Made by a program: the position numbers and the translations under genes
Notes under the pieces: generated by a model
What the model was told of the DNA's origin: nothing
Database searches by the model: none
The model's input: only the letters and a program-made list of their open reading frames with translations
Shown: positions 33,271 through 44,206 of the stretch, one piece after another
How the letters are laid out: each line of letters starts with the position of its first letter
How positions within the stretch are numbered: position 1 is the stretch's first letter
Origin: Steinernema hermaphroditum
Taxonomy: Eukaryota > Nematoda > Chromadorea > Rhabditida > Steinernematidae
Length of the DNA: 64,000 nt
Reading direction: 5' to 3'
Assembly (NCBI GenBank): GCA_030435675.1
Contig: CM059625.1
Location: 2,294,001-2,358,000 of the forward strand

Positions 33271-33816
33271 GAATAAACAATACATACCAGCAGGTGGGGT
33301 TGGGGTCGCGGAGATGAACCGTGTTTGGGGCTTCATTTGGAATTCTAAACTGAACATTATTATTCATGCTTCCGTAATTGAGACTCACAATGAATTGTAG
33401 GACAGTCTCGGCGACATGCGGCGACAAACTGAATGGACACCTAGAAAAATTTCGCAGGTACATCTGGTTGCATTGGAAACCTACTGTTCTTGTGCGAAAA
33501 TTGCAGCTGTGTTTACGAAAAAATAAGAGGTTATTGGTTTGTGTTAAAAACAGCGAATTTTCACACGTACACAGTTTTAGACAGCTGCAATTTTCTCACA
33601 ATGAAATTCGGTTTCCGATGCAACATGATACTCCTGCAAAATTTTCCAGATATCCATTCAGTTTTTCGTCATACATCACCGAGACTGTTCTGCAATTCAT
33701 TGTGAGTCTCAATTACTGAAGCATACATAATAAAGTTTAATTTAGAATTCTAAATAGGCTCCGAACACGGTTCATGTCCGTGAGTCCAATCACCTGCTGG
33801 TATGTTTTGTTTATTC
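33271..33816. mobile_element. 546-bp near-perfect fold-back element (long hairpin)
   Basis: The termini GAATAAACAATACATACCAGCAGGT and (inverse) ACCTGCTGGTATGTTTTGTTTATTC pair. Arms continue through AACCGTGTTTGGGGC / GCTCCGAACACGGTT, TTGAGACTCACAATGAATTG / CAATTCATTGTGAGTCTCAA, GACAGTCTCGG / CCGAGACTGTTC and GTTGCATTGGAAACC / GGTTTCCGATGCAAC, down to a centre near 33540. Nearly the whole length can form one stem with mismatches. It has no plausible protein. It resembles a long-TIR MITE; transcription would give a long hairpin RNA. Confidence 0.8.
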
Positions 33817-34020
33817 AGGTAATTTTTAGGAGGAATAACTAGGTAGAGAACGATCTAAGGTGTGGCGCCCCTGACGGGGATGGTCCAAGCTTCAAAGAAC
33901 AATATGGACGTCGGATATGGACGCATAAAGAGGTGCTATAAAGTGGTAATAGTAGCGGCCGGATTATGAGCGGAAGTAAGCCCTTTAGTCATCTAGGTTT
34001 CCGATGTTTCTATTACACTA

Positions 34021-34395
34021 AAATCCCCTATATATTAACGGAGAACCAACGGGTCCGTTGGTCTGTGTGTGTGTGTTTTTCCGTGCGCACGGAAAAAACA
34101 CCCACACAAAATAAGGACCCCAAGGGGAACCGAACCGCTTAAAAACGCGTAAAAAAAACCATTTGTGACAGAAATACAGTAAAAGTTCCTTCAGCAAAGT
34201 CTTCCAGAAAGCCGTTTGAGTTTAGAAACAGTAGCTTCTGGAGATTTTCGGGTGTCTCTGAGGATGCATAGTCTTGCGTTTCTTCACTGTTCTTATGTGA
34301 TTTTCTAGCCTATTTTATCAGTGTCATTCTTGCCGCCCGCAACGCTACTTGGCCTTTAGTACCTAGACCGTACGAATTCGTGCGCAGCCGCGTTT
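34021..34395 (-). mobile_element. Composite tRNA-like repeat element, copy 2 (internally deleted)
   Basis: It starts ATCCCCTATATATTAACGGAGAACC and ends GCGCAGCCGCGTTTAT. The tRNA-like B-box part is cut after GGGGAACCGAAC and only one GCCGCCCGCAACGCTAC unit remains. It is directly followed by copy 3 in the same orientation. Confidence 0.65.
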
Positions 34396-34823
34396 ATCCC
34401 CTATATATAAACGGAGAACCGACGGGTCCGTTGGTCTGTTTGTGTGTGTGTATGTGTGTGTGTGTTTTTTTCCGTGAGCACGGAGAAAACACCCACACAA
34501 AATAAGGACCCCGAGGGGAACCGAACTCGACACCGCCCGCTTACAAACGGAGAACGTTCGCAATGAGCCACACAGACAGCCCAGATAGTAGCGCTCTACT
34601 TCCACCATATCTCTGGGGACGCAAGGCTTTGCGTTTCTTTACAGTTTTTGTGCCGTTTTTAGCGTATTTTTTAGCTTTGCAGTTTTTTGGACAACTTCAG
34701 TCATTTGCATGAACACCAATCTTTCCGCCCGCAGGGCTACAGTTTTTTGGCCCTAACTTCAGCCATTTGAATGAGCATCAATCTTGCCGCCCACAGGGCT
34801 ATCCGCGCGCGCAGTCGCGTTTA
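34396..34823 (-). mobile_element. Composite tRNA-like repeat element, copy 3 (tandem with copy 2)
   Basis: It shares its first bases (CCCCTATATATAAACGGAG) with the end of copy 2 and contains the inverse B-box (GGGGAACCGAACTCGACACC), GCCGCCCGCAGGGCTA units and a degenerate end (GCAGTCGCGTTTATTG). Head-to-tail tandem copies sharing a junction are notable for a SINE-like repeat. Confidence 0.7.
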
Positions 34824-34839
34824 TTGTTTATTACATCTG

Positions 34840-36650
34840 AACAACTCTGATCAGAATTAAGTCCAGCGGTCATAATTAAAAACCAATTGTGAATAGTGGG
34901 TTGTTTAGAGTTGCCTTCATCGTTTTTCGGCCTCTTGACAAAATAATTATCAGAAGCGGTAATCATACAAACTCAGGTCAGTCGAGGTATTCAAGTTTTT
35001 CTTTACTTTGTTCGATACGTTCTATGAGGTATAGGACTGCAGCAGCTGCACTCCACATACAACTCAAAACTTTGATATTGTACTAAAATGCACGTACCTT
35101 TTCATGTATACTGTGCTCAGGACGAACCGACAGCAATTACATACCGGGCTAACTGCTCAAGTTGATGTCTGAACAAAAGATATTGGCGCCTTTCATCTGC
35201 AATCGCGTAAGGACTCGGCATTATTGTAGTATGGTCTGTTCACGTCTTGCAGTGGACAGCGCGAAGACAAAATTGAACTTTATTGCGCGGGACGCACCGT
35301 TGAGGGACAAAAATCGATGGCAAGGGCACGCGACTGCACCCTCTTTGCTCCAGATGAGCGTCGCACTGTCGAACGTTCTTCCCGGCAAATTAATTCTTTC
35401 GCGCTCACCTAATTTTTGCGGCTAGCGCTAGCTATTCCCTCTTTTGTTGACTAGACGCATGACGTCCGTATGAAAACGTATTAAATTCAGCAGCGCGAGT
35501 GGATGCAAGCAACAGAGCGATCAATGGCATGTCCACGTCAAATGTGTATATCTTGAGGGATGCGTCCGTCCGTCCATCGACGAATATCGAAACGCTTTTA
35601 GGCACGCTTTAAAGCAGCAAATAACCCTAAAAAATAACCTTCCCAAGCAGCAAATTTTATTTTCGACCCTACAGCGTCAGCTAAATTTCATATAGTGTTT
35701 ATATAAGAACAAAGAAAAACAATACATAAGCAAGTAGTGCGTTCATGGTTAAATTTTCGAAATTGAAGTATTAGTGATTTGTGAAAATTGCATTCACCTG
35801 TGGGCTATCGTTATTTAACATCGTTCTCGTGCAATGTCTAATACACATAATTTTTCAGGTAATTAAACCAGTATTTCATAGTCGTCGATTGTTTAACGAG
35901 CAAAGTGTACACTTAAAGGTGAGTTCGTTTTAAGCACTATTTAAGATTGAGTATATCACACTAAAAACGGGTCTGTCGGTTGAATTTCACCACGTCTACC
36001 AAGACCAACAATGTGGGTTTTGTTAATTGACGTCTATTTTCGAACTGTTCTCCCACATACTTTCGGTGTTAAGCCGGTATAGGCTGTGCTCGTCACTGAT
36101 GTCCGCGCGTTCAAACACGTACATCGCTAGGTCTTAAGCACCGAATACACCTATAGTTGTGCTCGAAATAGGTGAGCATAACTGAGCACATTTCAAAAAG
36201 TTGGATCCTTCCGATCAAGGTGTCCATAAGGTGAAAAAATAGCAAATTGGACCGAAAGCATTTTCGATTTGAAACTTTGTATTATTGTATGGGTTGTTAC
36301 ATTGGAAATGGCGCCTTTCTTGTTTTTTGTCTATTTTTACACTATGTAATCCTGGGACAGGAGGGGTAATGCCTTAGTACGGGTGATTGGTTATGTCCCC
36401 AGACTATTCGTTCCTATGGTACTCATTCACATCCTCCTCTTTTTTCGAACCATTTCATGTCCATGGCAAGCGAAGCAGCGAAGCTTTTTGCTTACAATCT
36501 CACAGTGAGAGCAAATTGCAAGAAGTGTAAAAATTCGGTCAGAAAGTAGCTGGCTGCAAGGTAACTAAACTTTCTCTCTGATTTAACTACGTTTAACGAA
36601 GGATATACAGACAGCAGAGTTTATAGGATAAAGCTACCCCTCAGTTTGCG
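34840..36650. other. Stretch without a supported gene
   Basis: Short frames only (34889-35086, 35162-35425 plus). Nothing in them suggests coding: no domain, signal peptide or splice partners. No repeat ends recognised apart from weak similarity of 35270-35330 to 25505-25565. Confidence 0.4.
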
Positions 36651-36656
36651 CCTAAT

Positions 36657-37350
36657 ACAGTGCTGTACAAAAGTATAGGTCAACCCCCTTATTCGGCAGT
36701 TTGGAGGACTAGAGGCAAGTTTTGAAGAAACAGAGTACCGCACGTGAAAAAGCATCGCGATGTGAATACATTATCTATGAGAAAAGAAGAAATCCCTAAA
36801 AGAGAAATAAATGTAAAAAAGTTCAAATATATCTGACAACCATTTACAGTATAGGCCACCCTAGACATTTAATTCGTATTTAATTGGTAGCAAGCCCTGT
36901 TTTTCACTTGAAAGGAACAAAATTGAAGAGCTCCATTCTGGACACATGTCCATATACAAAGCTTAGGACCCCAACTTGACCTGTAGTCTTTTGCGGGTCC
37001 CGGCACGATCTTGAAGAAAGCATTTCCGAATTTTTTTTTGTTTCCACGTTGTTGAGCGTATCCGAAAACTCCTGCTTCTATTTTATCCCACACAATATGG
37101 ATACTTCGTAGCATGAAATTTACAATGGAAAATGGTCGTTTTTCATAGGATTTTGAAAGACCCGGTTTGCTTTCATCCGTACTGTTAGGCAATAAACAGA
37201 TGACGACAATCGGTGTTCACATGCGCTTTACAACGTGAAAGCGATGGAAAAAGGCGAAAATCCTGTCTCCTACATCGTTGTGGGACCCGGATAAGAATGT
37301 AGGTCAAGTTGGGGTTCTCAGTTTTAAAGGGAAAGATCAGCAAATAAAAA
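36657..37350 (-). mobile_element. Possible Tc1-like remnant
   Basis: ACAGTGCTGTACAAAAGTATAGG at 36657 resembles a Tc1-type terminus (TA then CAGTGCTG). A minus-strand frame (36869-37192) reads KDYRSSWGPKLCIWTCVQNG and ALQFCSFQVKNRACYQLNTN, loosely similar to the central part of Tc1 transposases. No matching right terminus was found and motifs are weak. Inner words AACTTGACCTGTAG and GTAGGTCAAGTTGGGG form an inverted pair (36974 and 37300). Confidence 0.3.
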
Positions 37351-37769
37351 GAACCAAAGTGCTCAACTAGGTCAAGACGGGCAAAATGGAATTTTTCGAA
37401 CCGAAACTCCTCTTGTTCTACGGTGGAATGACCAGGCTGCTATCCCAGGAAGAGCACTGAGGCTGTGCAGTTAAATGTTGTATACCTCCATTGAAATATA
37501 CATGTTCATTCTTAGAAACCTGCTCTAAAAATGCGCTATTTTCAATGTAGTAATCCAATACGAACTTTTGCCCTTTTAGCCGTCCCCTTACTTTGAACCG
37601 TTCCCTGTTTTTGAGGATTTCCACTATTCTCCTTGGGATTTCAACCGTCCCCCTGAAATTACTGACCGTTGCGCGTTGGGAAACATGACCAGGATCGCCA
37701 ATCACCAATATTATAGTGATCGGTTGCTAGTGGGTTGCAATTCAGCAGATAGAGTTTTTCAGCCCTCCA

Positions 37770-38866
37770 CGTACCGACGACGACCGTGTCTGCGGTCCCG
37801 AAGTCGTCGCCTTCCGCCTAGCGTCCAACTCCCGCATAGTGCGCTGCAAGCTGTCGAGGAAGACATGCAGGAGGTAACTGGGAGATCTTTGTCGTCTATC
37901 AACTTATGATTCTTCTTTAGAGGGCGGACTTCGTTCATGAGCTCGCAGAACATGTTCTGGGGCCAGAATCAGAGCCAGAAGTAGTCGCCCAATTCCCGCG
38001 TACTTCGACAGTGCGCTGCAAGCTGTCGAGGAAGAAATGCAGGAGGTAACTGGGGGATCTTTGCCGTCTATCAACTTATGATTCTTCTTTAGAGGGCGGA
38101 CTTCATTCATGAGCTCGCAGAACATGTTCTGGGGCCAGAATCAGAGCCAGAAGTAGTCGCCCAATTCCCGCGTACTTCGACAGTGCGCTGCAAGCTGTCG
38201 AGGAAGAAATGCAGGAGGTAACTGGGGGATCTTTGCCGTCTATCAACTTATGATTCTTCTTTAGAGGGCGGACTTCGTTCATGAGCTCGCAGAACATGTT
38301 CTGGGGCCAGAATCAGAGCCAGAAGTAGTCGCCCAATTCCCGCGTACTTCGACAGTGCGCTGCAAGCTGTCGAGGAAGAAATGCAGGAGGTAACTGGGGG
38401 ATCTTTGCCGTCTATCAACTTATGATTCTTCTTTAGAGGGCGGACTTCGTTCATGAGCTCGCAGAACATGTTCTGGGGCCAGAATCAGAGCCAGAAGTAG
38501 TCGCCCAATTCCCGTGTACTTCGACAGTGCGCTGCAAGCTGTCGAGGAAGAAATGCAGGAGGTAACTGGGGGATCTTTGCCGTCTATCAACTTATGATTC
38601 TTCTTTAGAGGGCGGACTTCATTCATGAGCTCGCAGAACATGTTCTGGGGCCAGAATCAGAGCCAGAAGTAGTCGCCCAATTCCTGCGTACTTCGACGGT
38701 GCGCTGCAAGCTGTCGAGGAAGAAATGCAGGAGGTAACTGGGACTTTGTCGTCTATCAACTTATGATTTTTCTTCAGAGGGCGGCTTTCGTTCATGAGCT
38801 CGCAGAACATGTTCTGGGGCCAGAATCAGACGCGGAGAATAAAGAAAAAGACGTGGAAATTGACTA
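37770..38866 (+). repeat. 172-bp tandem array of exon plus 47-bp intron, ending in a true-looking terminal exon
   Basis: Six to seven units (start of intron at 37875, 38047, 38219, 38391, 38563, 38735; spacing 172 bp) each carry the exon end reading PI(P/L)AYFDSALQAVEEEMQE, an intron GTAACTGGGGGATC ... TTCTTTAG and the exon start reading RADFVHELAEHVLGPESE. The duplicated exon is 125 nt, so an internal unit changes frame between its two halves. The last unit (38779 on) reads RAAFVHELAEHVLGPESDAE then NKEKDVEID and a stop, which looks like the original terminal exon. Units are nearly identical, implying recent amplification or ongoing homogenisation. Protein family unknown. Confidence 0.75.
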
Positions 38867-39106
38867 GATTCTATTTCCATGTCTGCGGTCCCGAAGTCGT
38901 CGCCTACGGGGTTAACTTCATTCGCTGTTTGAGGTGAGGTTGTGTTCTGAGTTACTTGACCAAATGAGCTCGACAGTGACTGGCACATATGGGGCGGTCC
39001 AAATCGTAGCTCATTCCAGAGGGAGCGGTTGAGATCAAGGGGGCCAGTTGAAACGGCGTTATGCCTAGGTTGATATTGCCGATGCCAAGTGAATATCTTA
39101 AGTGAA

Positions 39107-39268
39107 ATATTTAGAACTTGAGCAGAAGTTGGCCGAGGAACGCCCAATTCTCGCGTACCTCGACAGTGCACTGCAGGCTGTCGAGGAAGACATGCAGGAG
39201 GTAACTGGGAGATCGTTGCCGTCTATCAAGTTATAATTTTTCTTCAGAGGGCGACCTTCGGATGCGGT
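39107..39268 (+). pseudogene. Separate copy of the amplified exon pair
   Basis: After a TATTTAG acceptor at 39106, the frame LEQKLAEERPILAYLDSALQ then AVEEDMQE ends at the same GTAACTGGGAG donor. The next exon start (39248, RATFGCGRR) diverges and runs into an LTR-like sequence. This copy has the longest in-frame upstream sequence and may show the ancestral exon structure. Confidence 0.5.
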
Positions 39269-39283
39269 AGGCGGTCCCCTTTT

Positions 39284-39472
39284 TGTTACAAAAAGGGTTG
39301 TCCATTCCTGTCATGCCCATTCCATTTTCACCGGATCCTCACAGCCAAAGTATTTCCCCAGTATAAAGCCATATTGTGGCCTCTCAACCCCTTTTTCTGA
39401 TTCTCCCTCCTTCTCTCTCCCCCCTCTGTGTCCACACTTATTTAAAGAGACTGTTAATAAACCCATGTAACA
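39284..39472 (+). mobile_element. LTR-like segment (TGTTAC ... GTAACA)
   Basis: 189 bp with 6-bp inverted ends TGTTAC/GTAACA in the TG...CA form of LTRs, a TATAAA at 39363 and AATAAA at 39456. No second LTR, primer-binding site or matching target duplication was found, so a solo LTR is possible but unproven. Confidence 0.3.
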
Positions 39473-40642
39473 AGGAAAACAGGTGTCGTGTGTCTCTTAG
39501 GGTGCTTTCCTCCTCAGGTCCTCAGGACAGTAGAATTCGGTCGTCAGTGCTCGCCACAGCCGTTTCCCTACAATTGTGATATATCCCCAGCATATCCGAA
39601 ACAAGGCGGGCAAAATGGAATCCGGTCTTCGGAGCGGCTGATTTCGAAATTGGAGCGGATCTTCAGTTTGCAAAGCGGGGGTGGTCAATCGGTGCTGACG
39701 GTCTTCATAGCGAAATGTTGTTGGGCTTACGTTCCGCGCTAACCACGACGGATTGGAATGGAGAATATCTGAAAGGTATACGGAGAACGAATACTATAGC
39801 ATACAGAATAACGATACATGCAAATCATCTTAAGAGTTGTGACGCCCAGACTCAATGGCACATCGTTCGAAGAGACCATTACTTCTTGTTTAAATTCAAA
39901 ATACGCTTCTCTATTTCGAGTGTATAGGTCGATAAGCGATACGGGGAAATTATGAACTATAATGCTGGGTGAGGCCCGCTTTTATGGAGGGCTAACCTAC
40001 GAAATGAATCAATAGACGTATGTATTGGGTTGGGGAATAAGTTCGTGCGGTTTTTTTGAATCTGCAGTTTTTAGTATTTTTTGTTTTCTTTCGCAGATTG
40101 TAGCATATCGTTTGGAAGAGCTATCGCTGCTCTACAAAAGTGCGGTAACGCTTTTTATTTTATAGCCATACTGTGTACTGAATTTTAGGATATTCAGATA
40201 GAGTTTCCAGGAGGTAAAAAGCACCATCTACGGCATGTGCTTCCTTTCGCCTTCCGTCGAGGTCAAAATGTGATGGAAGCTGCTCGGTGGTGCCTGTATA
40301 TAAATAAGAAGGAAAGAAAAAATGGGTCATTCCAGAAGAAACGGCGAAGCCCACATCGAAACAAAACCTGCACCCTAAGAAGATAATGACTTCTATATGG
40401 TGGGATTGTGAAGGCTCGCTTAACTGGGAAATGCTGCAGTGGAACAAGACGGACGACCAAACTTGTACATCACCCAGCTGCATCGTTTGAACAATGCAAT
40501 CCAACAGAAAAGACCAAGTCATGAAGGGGAAAAGTGCAGTTTGCACAAAGCATCACTTTGCACAAATGATCAGTTTGCACAACACAAAGCATTACTTTCT
40601 TTTTTCCATTTTCTGCCAGTTTCAATCGAAAATTGAATCATT

Positions 40643-41152
40643 ATCCCCTATATATAAATGGAGAACCGACGGGTCCGTTGGTCTGTGTGTGTGTGTGTGT
40701 TTTTCCGTGCGCACGGCGGAAACACCCACACAAAATAAGGACCCCGAGGGGAACCGAACCCGACACCGCCCGCTTACAAACAGAGAACGTTCGCAATGAG
40801 CCACACAGACAGTTGAGATGTTAGTGCTCTACTTCCACTATTTCTCTGGTGATGCTAGGCTTTGAGTTTTTTTTTTGCTGTTTTTGAGTGGTTTTTTGTC
40901 TATTTTGTAACCAGCAGTGTTTTCGGTTCGAGTTTCCTGAGACTTTACAATTTTTTTCGCCCACTTTAGCCATTTACATGAGCGCCAATCTTGCCGCCCG
41001 CAGGGCTATTGGTGACTTGCCGCCCGCAGGGCTACAGTTTTTTGGCCCCAACTTCAGCCCTATCCATGAGCGCCAATCTTGCCGCCCGCAGGGCTACAGG
41101 CTAATTGGCTTTTAGTACCTGGAGGGCGCGAATTCGCGCGCAGCCGGGTTTA
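40643..41152 (-). mobile_element. Composite tRNA-like repeat element, copy 4 (third nesting level)
   Basis: It begins ATCCCCTATATATAAATGGAG, contains (GT)n, the inverse B-box (CGAGGGGAACCGAACCCGAC), three GCCGCCCGCAGGGCTA units and ends GCGCGCAGCCGGGTTTAT. It is the best match to copy 1 (26431-26966), in opposite orientation, and sits inside the 40537-41948 element. Confidence 0.75.
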
Positions 41153-41346
41153 TGAATATAAATAATACTCCGGAGTCCAATCGAACGTGGTTTTAACATG
41201 TGTTTCCTCAAAGGCTTGAGCTCACCACTTGTCCCTGTCTTCCCTGGTCTATTCATACCACACCCCTCCAGTGATAATGATGCAAAAGTACTAGGTCCTC
41301 TCCCCTTGAGACATATTTGTAACAAGTACTCCTGATCTTACTCAAT

Positions 41347-41667
41347 ATGCCTTATGGTACAATAGCTTGGAACTTCAACAATCGCTATGGCTGTAGGAAT
41401 CTGATCATTGCGCCGATCAGCATGGACGATGAGGATCCTGCTTATGTCTACACCTGGACTAAGCTTCGGGCCAATTATACGACGGCTTGTGGACAAATCA
41501 AGGACGCTGACATGTGCACAGGATGTCGTGCAATCCTGAAAAATCGGCGAACGGATCTTCCTACGATCGTCAACGATGTTGGGGAGAACGTCTTCCTCAC
41601 GAACCCGCTAAACCCCCATAAGCCGCCAGGGAAGACGCTGCCTTTGACGTCTCGTCATTGGATATAG
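41347..41667 (+). CDS. Open frame inside the nested TIR element, weakly zinc-finger-like
   Basis: 106 residues beginning MPYGTIAWNFNNRYGCRNLI. CGQIKDADMCTGCRAILKNR followed by a P-x-H near NPHKPPG gives a C-x-C-x-C-x-H pattern that loosely recalls FLYWCH-type fingers found in some transposon proteins. It could be a remnant of the element's own protein or cargo. Identification is weak. Confidence 0.3.
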   Translation: MPYGTIAWNFNNRYGCRNLIIAPISMDDEDPAYVYTWTKLRANYTTACGQIKDADMCTGCRAILKNRRTDLPTIVNDVGENVFLTNPLNPHKPPGKTLPLTSRHWI

Positions 41668-42344
41668 GATCACGGATTGGATCATGGATTGGATCACCAT
41701 CTTCGTCACACGAAGGAACAAATATTATATGAGAAGATCGATGTCAGTGATACTTATTACTATTCAGAATTGTTCCGTTATATTCCGAAATGAAGTATAA
41801 AACCGAAATCTAGAATTTACAAATACTGCCGCGGAAATTTTGAAATTCAAATGTAAAAAGCGATACTATTCCTTTGTGCAAACTGATCATTATTTTTTGT
41901 GCAAACTGATCATTATTTTTTGTGCAAACTGATCATTTGTGCAAACTGAGAGTGTGTCGTCATGAAGTACAAGCCATCCGTCTGTACCCACTCGTATGAT
42001 AGCACCCACCCGCAAATTGTAAAAGTCGTAAAGCCCGCACTCCAAGAGCTGAAGTGGAAAGTTCTTCCACGTGCACCGTATTCTCCAGACTTAGCACCAA
42101 CAAACTGTCATCTGACCCGCTCGTTGTCAAACCATATGAGGGGTGTTTCATTCGAAAATGACGAAGCACTCCAAACCTGGATCAATGACTTCTTCGACTC
42201 CCGACCTGCTGATTTTGTGAGAACGGGAATCGATGAACTGGTGTACCGGTGGGACCATGTCGTGGATAACAACATTGAATATATTATTGATTTTCAATCG
42301 AAAAAAAAACCGCACGGACTTATTTCTCTACCCAATATATATAC

Positions 42345-43381
42345 GTAGTCGGATTCGTCGTCTTCGATTCCCTCAGTTTCCATAGAATGGGCCGGGGATG
42401 CACTGTTTGCAACCGAGGAGGGTAATTCAGGAGACGACAAGCTCCTCTCCATCCCTTCTTCGGCATTGCTGTCTTGCTGTGCAAGCCGAGATGCCTCTTC
42501 CGCTTCGACAGCTACCTGTCCCTGCGCAAGTTGTGGTGCAGGAGCGACATGGCGAAGCACCGGTTGGGACTCCTGATTTCGGGATGCCGCTTGCATTTGG
42601 GAACCATTGTCGAGGTGCAGTTCATGGGAGCTCATTTCACTGCGTTCAGATCTGGCTTCCTCGCTAGGGACCTCACGGTCACTGGCATCTTAAGAAGATT
42701 GTTGTGATAACGTTTGTCAATAACCACCAACCATTGGGGTTGGTAGACGACGAGATAGCCGCACCTTTTTTTCTAAGGTCATTGATGACCCATTGATGAA
42801 GCTGACGTTGGTGCGGATGTTCTCTGATGGAACATTTCGGCAACGGGCGGATCGGATATGAAGTGTCCATGAAGCGAAGGTGACGACGATACCGACAGGG
42901 AATGTCCGGGCGCAGGTAGGCGTGCTGCAGTTTACACCACACCTGGCGGATCTTCTCCGCGGACACTGAAACTATGATGTAGACATTTGCGTTGCAGTCA
43001 TACGAAATAATGCTAACCGCCTTAAGCAGATTCATAAAGAAGGGAACACCCCGCAAGCCTTGAAGCTCAAGGCTTCGCTTATATGTTTTATCGCTACCTA
43101 TACAGATACTAAAAAGAGATGATCAACCAGTTGGGCGCGCTCCCTTTAATCTCGTTTCGTTAGCTCATTCTGCATCACGCAAAATTTAATTGTTTGGAGA
43201 ACAACTCACCTTCACGGTATTTTCTCTGAATAGTGTGTATGACCATCTGGAACACTCTTTCCTTCTGCTCATTCGTATAGCCGGGTTTCCACATGCCTGC
43301 ATATTTCTTTTCGATGACCTTGAGAAGGTATAGCGTTGCTTTCCGATTCGACTCAAGAAGATCAAAATTCATCTCGGACAT
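42345..43381 (-). CDS. MADF-like (Myb/SANT-type) DNA-binding protein, 3' end not found
   Basis: Exons 43210-43381, 42765-42965 and 42345-42688 join in phase. ATG 43381 lies 19 bp after a TTTTCAG site. The N-terminal part (about residues 5-80) reads FDLLESNRKATLYLLKVIEK, KYAGMWKPGYTNEQKERVFQ and, across the first intron, SAEKIRQVWCKLQHAYLRPD. This has the hydrophobic/aromatic pattern of MADF domains (W/Y in helix 1, then a W-x-x-L helix). The remainder is Gln/Ser/Glu-rich, ending EGIEDDESDY at a GTATAT donor. The mariner complex begins 7 bp into that intron, and the following exon was not identified. A regulatory, DNA-binding role is inferred from the domain only. The PIF/Harbinger element 7 kb away also encodes a MADF protein, so a domesticated origin is conceivable. 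Confidence 0.5.
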
Positions 43382-43399
43382 ATTCACTGATTGATCCCC

Positions 43400-44200
43400 T
43401 GAAAATTGCTATCTTTTAACGACATTTGCCTGAGCTTCATGGGAGTTGTTTGCCAGAATACGACGTGCGCTGTATAACGGACACGTGCGCTGATTCGCTG
43501 ATGAGAAATCTAGGGAGAACTGACAGACACTGACTTTGTACAGAGCTGGGAGCAGCTTCTGTCAATAAATGAACTACAGAAATGCGCAAAAAAAAGCGCA
43601 AAACAAAAGCTTAGGGTACCCAAAGAGTAACAATTGTGATGGCGATTGGTCCTGCAAGGAATTCAATGCGGCGTAAGGAGGAGAGCCCCGCGACTGCGTA
43701 TGTGAAGCCGACGGGCCATCGGATGCTACGACATACAATCAACCGTCTGGAAGCGCGCCAGCGATAACCTTCTCGATAGACGAAACAATAATACCAATGA
43801 ACAGCAAGGAGCTGGTCGGGAAAGAGCGCAATTATGCGCGCAGGGGCCGTAAAAAGTGCGAATCGTCGAGGTGGCACCGGAATGCCTGATCAAAAACAGA
43901 CAGAATGAGACTAAGGACAGTCTGCCAGCGACGCTTTCACCTTTGTGCGGCGCACGCGCGTATGCCGCAGGAGGGGGGAAGGAGGAATGTGCACTTTTGT
44001 AGGTTTGCACTTTGAGCGCAGGAGTTCGACGTGCAAAGGGGAGGTGGATTTGTCCGTTAGGAGAGGCCGCATTAGAGCACCAGCATACATATGCACTGAG
44101 GTAAGAATTTAATAAGGAGACCACTGCGAAGCGGAGGACATATCGACGCCGTGAGAAATCCTCTTGCGGTCTTCCAACCTTGCAAAGATCTTTTTACGAT
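43400..44200. other. Stretch upstream of the MADF-like gene, no supported gene
   Basis: Frames at 43611-43877 and 43726-44124 (minus) are open but Arg/Ser/Pro-rich without motif or splice support. It should contain the promoter of the minus-strand MADF-like gene. Confidence 0.35.
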
Positions 44201-44206
44201 CTTTTC

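Larger units (their letters stand above)
40537..41948. mobile_element. TIR element with CAGTTTGCACAAA arms nested in the mariner
   Basis: The left end CAGTTTGCACAAAGCATCAC is followed by two more TTTGCACAA units. The right end has four inverse units (TTTGTGCAAACTGATCATT) and finishes TTTGTGCAAACTG. It interrupts the mariner coding region between the HPKK and YSPDLAP blocks. Flanks AAAGTG and AGAGTG match at five of six bases only, so the target duplication is unclear. It encloses copy 4 of the composite repeat and an open frame at 41347-41667. Confidence 0.7.
40025..42335 (+). mobile_element. Mariner transposon, degenerate, containing nested insertions
   Basis: The ends TTGGGTTGGGGAATAAGTTCGTGCGG and (inverse) CCGCACGGACTTATTTCTCTACCCAA are flanked by TA (40023-40024 and 42336-42337). 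Transposase remnants are in order on the plus strand: HLRHVLPFAFRRGQN (about 40215), HPKKIMTSIWWDCEGSLNWE (about 40375) and, after a 1.4-kb insertion, LKWKVLPRAPYSPDLAPTNC ... YRWDHVVDNNIEYIIDFQSK (42040-42300). YSPDLAP includes the third catalytic Asp of the mariner triad. Large internal deletion between the first two blocks and frameshifts make it inactive. Confidence 0.85.

Noticed and set aside
37904..38810. Series of minus-strand frames starting MFCELMNEVRPLKKNHKLID
   Set aside because: Reverse-strand reading of the 172-bp array; splice signals and coding character are on the plus strand.
42395..42667. Plus-strand frames overlapping the MADF-like gene's third exon
   Set aside because: The minus-strand frame has matching splice phases with two further exons; the plus frames are shadows.
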